Positions 59,137-64,000 of a stretch of 64,000 nucleotides of DNA are shown here, in pieces. Position numbers and translations under genes: made by a program. The DNA lies in assembly GCA_015501585.1 (NCBI GenBank), contig JADNRY010000203.1:46252-110251 (forward strand). Direction: 5' to 3'. The notes beneath the pieces are model-generated. The model made no database searches and was not told where the DNA came from. It was given only the letters and a program-made list of their open reading frames with translations. Position 1 is the stretch's first letter. Every line of letters begins with the position of its first letter. Source of the DNA: Rhodocollybia butyracea (Eukaryota > Basidiomycota > Agaricomycetes > Agaricales > Omphalotaceae).

Positions 59137-60769
59137 ATGTCTTCCAAGAACACCCAAAATACCGATGACAAACCGCAGTTCATGAAGAATACTATGGAAG
59201 CCATCGTCGCCTCCACCAGAACACTCAAAGAGGCTACCAGTCGGCTCCGTGATGCAATCGAGTACGTCGAGGATCAGACTCTCCTTCAGGCAGAGGTTCT
59301 TAGTACTGTACAAAAGCACGTCGATCTTCTTGTGAGCCTCTTTTCGCCTTTTTCACGGAAGCCTGACCTTGATATCCTGCCTCCATAGACCACGTCTTTT
59401 CATAAGGAGAAAGTACTCAAATTCCCCGCGAACGTTGGTGTCCTTGAACAAGGACATGATCTCCTTCTCCGCGCGATGAAGATCTGTCCCAGCGCTAAGA
59501 CTGCTCATTCTGCGACTGCTGTGCGCCTCGGCAATTTCATCAACGAGCTCAACCTTGCGCTGGTAAGCCCGGTTTAACATATCCGAGAACAAACACTTAT
59601 AGATACCGACCCAGGCGGCGTCGAAGAAGGTTTCCTCGGGGGTCACTGGTACTACAGGGCCGGGCCCTTTCACCACTACCCGCGGTAAGCCTCCTCGCTA
59701 TGCTACCATCCTGGACTACTGTCTTCCGTCTAAACACGATGTAGTAGGGGCTTCCAGTGCTGCCAACGATGACAAGACCACCGATTATGCGGCAAAATCC
59801 GCCGCTCTTTCTACCATCTCGTTCTCCAAGGAGTCCAAAGAACCCTCGAAGTCGACTAAAAGCTCTAGTAGCTCTAAAGGTACCATTCTCATCGACGACG
59901 AGGACGAACCCATGGAGGAAGATCATCCCGCTACGCAGATCGCATTTGTAAGTTCTCTTTTCTTAACATATATTATAAAATCCATGAAGCGTGCGCCTGT
60001 ACGGATCCCACGATAACTGTGCTGAAGGAACCGTAGGTTACCATTCACGCTCGGGCTTGCCTCTCCCAAAAGGACCATTTGGCTCTCGGGCTTGGAATCA
60101 ACGAGCGGTCGTACTGACTAAAGAGTTCCAGGATCCCCCGGAAATTACTGACGCGCTGGCTCGCGCTCAGGCTTCGAGGAAGAAGACCCGAGAGTCTAGG
60201 AAGTCCTCGAAGGCCAAGGTACTTAGATCCTTTCCTCGGGCCCTGTAAACACTTTGGCTGACGTCTCCACATAGGCTTCCGGTGAAGTGAGTACTTCATC
60301 ACTTAAGAGGAAAGTCGAGGAAACGCCTGTTGCCAATGAAGCGGCCAGTCTTGTCAATGAGTACGGAAAGCGCATGCGTTTCGACGCTGAGCTCATTGAT
60401 AGCTCTCCCGAGGATGCTGGTGAGTATTTATAACGTGTTTTAACAAATCCGGCTTACATCTGTTGCGCAGTTACCCGTGCGCGACGCGAATGCGTTGTGG
60501 CCAAGCAATTCCTTGCTTCTTTGACCGGCCAATTTGGCGAACTCGACTTTGCCTCGATGACCGATACCAATCTCAATGTTCTCTTGAATATTCATAGGAA
60601 CGAGTATCTCGGGAACCTGAGCAAGACCCAGGTCTTTTACGCTCGTGCTCTCCAAGCTCAGAAAGTCACAGACAGCTTGGTCCACCTTTTGAAGTTCAGA
60701 GAGGACTCAGAAATGGTAGAAGGTGTACGTCAACTTTCCCTTGAACATCGTCAGACAAGCGGGCGTTAA
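59137..60769 (+). CDS. Unknown protein of about 446 residues, second antisense gene
   Basis: Not a family I recognise. Six exons are proposed: 59137-59331, 59389-59562, 59603-59947, 60037-60218, 60275-60419 and 60471-60769. The N-terminal part is helical (MEAIVASTRTLKEATSRLRD). A Ser/Lys-rich region and an acidic patch (LIDDEDEPMEEDHP) follow, then a basic stretch (ASRKKTRESRKSSKAK) and a helical C-terminus with SLTGQFGELDFASMTDTNL. The splice from 59947 to 60037 is one base out of frame in my model. Either a base is missing in exon 3 or the boundary is wrong. Other junctions agree. It lies head-to-tail behind the 847-residue gene and converges on the minus-strand pol, about 445 bp from the pol stop. 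Confidence 0.6.
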
Positions 60770-61214
60770 TCCACTATGCCTTCAGTGAGCATTGGTTGTT
60801 GTGAATGTACAGGGATGGAGTGTGCGATGTGTCAATCCTCCCTGTTAGCATCGTTGGAGTGGTAAATAACTTGTAAGTTTTTCTCTCCGGACACTATATC
60901 GTTGTCTGAACCGAGCTTCTAGTCGAATTCTTTAAATAAACTTTCTCTCGAGAAACCACAGTCTTTACAGTCTCTTTATCTTCTTCGCCTGGTAGCCTGT
61001 GAGCTCCGGCAATTCGATTCCAGTACTAGTTAAGCCTATAGTCACTCGTTTATATCTTTAACATAGGCCTCTGACTATTACAGTCTTAAAAGCCCAATAA
61101 ATCCACGTGTATTGATGATAACACGGAGTTCTCGAGATTAACATAACTTCGACACAAAGGTAAGTTTCTTTCCACGGCAAGGAAATGCATAGTGTTATAA
61201 ATCCCTCGAACACG
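60770..61214. other. Convergent gap between the antisense gene and pol
   Basis: AATAAA signals at about 60934 and 61096 could serve the plus-strand gene. No LTR boundary or purine tract is seen directly behind the pol stop, which is why I place the element end further down. Confidence 0.45.
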
Positions 61215-64000
61215 TTAGCGTTCATTATTAGGTATCACTTTTCGCATCGCGCGTGTTCTGACACGAGGAGCTTCGTCTGTCTCCGGTATAATCTCTTCCT
61301 CGCTTGAATCTTCGTCAGAGTCCGGGTCTTCAGGGTTATAAACCACTTCATCACCGTCTACTGGTTTTCTCAAGGTAGGGATTTGATCAAACAAGGGGTC
61401 CCCCCCTTTACGGATAAATTCCACATCCTCATCGTCATCACCATCGTTTACCATGGTGTCTAACTGATCCTTGGTCAAGTCGATGAGATCATGTATATCC
61501 TCGGGTAAGTTCATAGGTTCGTATCGGGAACGGTGGGGTAAGACCCTAAATGCACCAACTTTGCTTTTCAACACGGTACCATCCATTTCCGCGATAATGT
61601 AAGAACCTCCCCTAGTTCTACGGATAACGACCATCGGTCCCATATATCTAGGGAACATCTTCCTGTCAAGATTCTTTTCGATTGCTGTATTTCTAACCTG
61701 AACAAGCGTCCCGGGTTTGAAATCGTAGTCGAAGATGACATGGCGATACTTCTTCTCGAACTCCCTTAGGTCTCTTCTCTTATTTTCAGTGACACGCTCT
61801 CGCATGTCCTCGACAAAGGTTCTATGTTTTGACAAGGCCTGTGCACGATAACCCAATAATTCCTCGGTAGTCAAGATACGATCTGGTGGATTTACCAACC
61901 ATGTAGACTCAACGATATCAAAAGGTAATAATGGTTCCGCGCCGGTTACCAAGAAGAATGGTGAACAACCAAAACCTCTCCTCGCCGTTATTCTATCAGC
62001 CCATAATACATGTTTAAGGAAGTAGAACCACTTCTTGATATCGCCGCCCGTCGCTTTTACCAGAGCCTGTCGAATATCAAAGTGCGCTCTTTCGATTTTG
62101 CCATTCCCTTGGGAATTATATGGCGAGACCCGGATCCCTCTAATTCCATATTTATTCTCGAGCCAGTTAACCATGGCTAACATCACCGGGGCGTTATCCG
62201 TGACAACTTCCTCGGGACATCCCCAACGACAGATTATGTCGTCAAAGAACCACTCGGCCAGGGACTTCGCGTTTTCTTGCGGTAAGGCCCGGGCTTCTGA
62301 CCAACTTGACAGAGAATCCCTAGCGTGAACAATATACTTACACCTATTGCTCGCGGGTGTGATATTGATAGTATCAACATGCACTTTCTGGAACAATGAG
62401 GGAGTATGTGTTACGACCGGGGAATCTTCAGAAGGCGTAATTGACGGTTCTGACAAGGAATGCAAGAGCCAACATACCAATGTACGTCGCTTTCCATATC
62501 AGGCCACCAAAAACGTCGATCCAGGAACTCGCGGGTAGCAAACGTTCCTTTATGTGCTAAGCTATCATGTGCGCAATGTAGCATATACATTCGACGGTCA
62601 GGACTAACCACTAATTGATGCTGAGCACCTTCCTCAGTAGCTTTCTTATAAAGCCGACCTTTCTTATCCACGAAGAATTTCTTTGCTTGACGCAAAAAGC
62701 TTCGGGCTTCCGGTGCGCTCATGTTTTCTGTGATATCCTTCTCATCACCTGTATGCCACTTGGCAATAGTAGGTAACATATCATCTAGTTTATTTCCCCA
62801 TTCCGACCGACGTTCCCGAGGGTAAGGGTTATCAGCCCTCCATTCCGCGGAGTCTTGTGGAATATGAAGTGTTTGACTGAACGAAGAGTAGATTTCACCG
62901 TGACTTTTGATCAGCGATTTTCGGTGACGTTCGGATGCTTTCTCGTCATCGAGGGCTTCCTGGAGTTCTTCCTGGATGTCCTCAGGATGACAAGCTAGCT
63001 CACCGAGGTAACCACTGCGTGGGTCAATGTCGTCCTTGAAGGACTCAAAATCTAAAGGTTCTTTGGCCCTTCACCCATGATAAGTTCAACGGAGCTCCAT
63101 CATCGTAATCTTCATAGTCATCTGGGTCGATTGGTGGTCGAGGGGACTGATATCCGCCTGGAGGTCTCCGTGACAAACCATCTGGTCCGTGCAAAATACC
63201 CTTCACATGTAAAATCTTGAAGTGGAACTTACGGATCTCCTCAATCCATCTATTGATTGTAGCGTTCGGACCACAGCTGGGATGATCTAACATACCCTTG
63301 ATGTAGCTTGCATCAGTCTCCACGGTCATTTGTCGAGAGCCATAGACTAAGTAATAGCTTGATTGTAATGATAGTTTGAGACCATAGAGTTCTCTCTTAG
63401 ACTGAGAGAACCGGGCTTCCCGCTCGTTTAACGTAGTTGATCCAAAGTAATTAAAATACTTCTTTTTAGGATCGTCAGGATCTATTTGATAAATAAACCA
63501 TCCCACTGCTTTGTAAGAAGTGTCAACTGCGAGACAAACGTCCCACTCATAGTTAATGTTTCGGAGTGCCGGGGCATTCCTTACACCATCCTTGAGAGCG
63601 TCCATTGCTTCCGTTGTTCATCTCCCCATTCCCAATCCATGTCACTAGTTAACTTGGTCAAGGGCATTGCCTTCTTTGCGTAGTTCTCGATAAACATTCG
63701 CAACTGTCCAGCAGTCCCAAGAAAAGCTCGTACGTCGTGCTTATTCTTGCATTCGGCCAAGTCAAGATTGATTCAGCAATCCCAGCCTCAGGCATCCTGC
63801 CTTCGTAAGTACAACGGTGTCCTAGGACGATAATTTCAGGATTACAAATGAAAGACTTTTTCCCCGAGAAAGTACCCCCGGCATATTTCATCCGTTGACA
63901 CACCCGGTTAACATTCTGCATGTGTTCCAAACAAATCGTCGTATCCCGGCGTTCTCTGATATGGTCTCGTAACCTCCGTCTGGAAGTTCGTACCTAGTAT
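61215..64000 (-). mobile_element. Ty3/gypsy-type retrotransposon pol (3' part)
   Basis: Reading from the right edge on the minus strand: the end of a reverse transcriptase (KYAGGTFSGKKSFICNPEI), RNase H (LAVDTSYKAVGWFIYQ and VETDASYIKGML), the integrase HHCC zinc finger (HCAHDSLAHKGTF, CIPCQNRQ), and the integrase core. The core has the DDE residues in VHVDTINI, VVTDNAPV and GKIERAHFD. An acidic C-terminus ends at 61215. The RT-RNase H-IN order is that of gypsy elements. At least four single-base frame breaks occur, near 62418, 63065, 63605 and 63755, each repairable by one added base. The 5' part and 5' LTR lie outside the window. Confidence 0.9.

Noticed and set aside
60770..61214. Possible LTR boundary directly downstream of the gypsy pol
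   Set aside because: No polypurine tract or TG...CA end was seen there, whereas a purine-rich tract exists at 54711; the question remains open because the 5' LTR is not in the window.

Overview
The window looks like a chromosomal segment of a mushroom-forming basidiomycete (Agaricomycetes). The evidence is short 40-65 bp GT-AG introns in almost every gene, an agaricomycete-style NACHT-WD40 (NLR-like) gene, an aryl-alcohol-oxidase type GMC oxidoreductase, F-box and C3HC/Rsm1 genes, and many transposable elements. I placed exon boundaries by hand from splice sites, frame continuity and conserved family motifs.

Region 1 (1-22,950) is a rearranged block built from four units: an NLR gene with near-identical WD40 repeats (+), a Frag1/DRAM/Sfk1 membrane protein gene (-), a C2-domain proline-rich protein gene (-) and a DBP6/DDX51-type RNA helicase gene (+). 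Copy B (12,002-22,947) holds the NLR gene, a complete C2 gene and a complete helicase. Copy A (1-6,270) is a decayed copy with strong CpG loss and a helicase cut off mid-gene. Between them lie an apparently intact Frag1 gene with a 1.06-kb inverted-repeat element in one intron and a third, truncated C2 copy. The copy B NLR gene is split by a 1.14-kb element with identical 154-bp LTRs and a 5-bp target duplication.

Region 2 (23,000-46,600) is mostly housekeeping: an F-box protein, eIF2-alpha, a secreted GMC oxidoreductase, a LysM/zinc-ribbon protein, Atg17, a GATA-finger protein, Arp3, a C3HC zinc-finger protein and an unusual protein kinase. They lie on both strands with short intergenic gaps; a 0.6-kb TA-flanked MITE sits between Arp3 and the C3HC gene.

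Region 3 (47,000-52,600) is a transposon graveyard: two foldback CACTA-type MITEs with 3-bp target duplications, a LINE reverse-transcriptase remnant holding a hAT-type MITE (8-bp target duplication) that itself contains a perfect 68-bp palindrome, and a 2.0-kb element with about 835-bp terminal inverted repeats.

Region 4 (about 53,000-64,000) holds a Ty3/gypsy-type pol on the minus strand and, downstream of it, two multi-exon genes on the opposite strand (847 and about 446 aa). Each of these has the same 18-nt motif followed by a 6-bp stem-loop upstream, and the two stems differ by compensatory changes. This antisense gene pair is the best candidate for something not previously described.

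Single-base frame breaks, mostly in short homopolymers, recur through the window, including in genes expected to be essential (Arp3). Some apparent pseudogenes may therefore be assembly artefacts.
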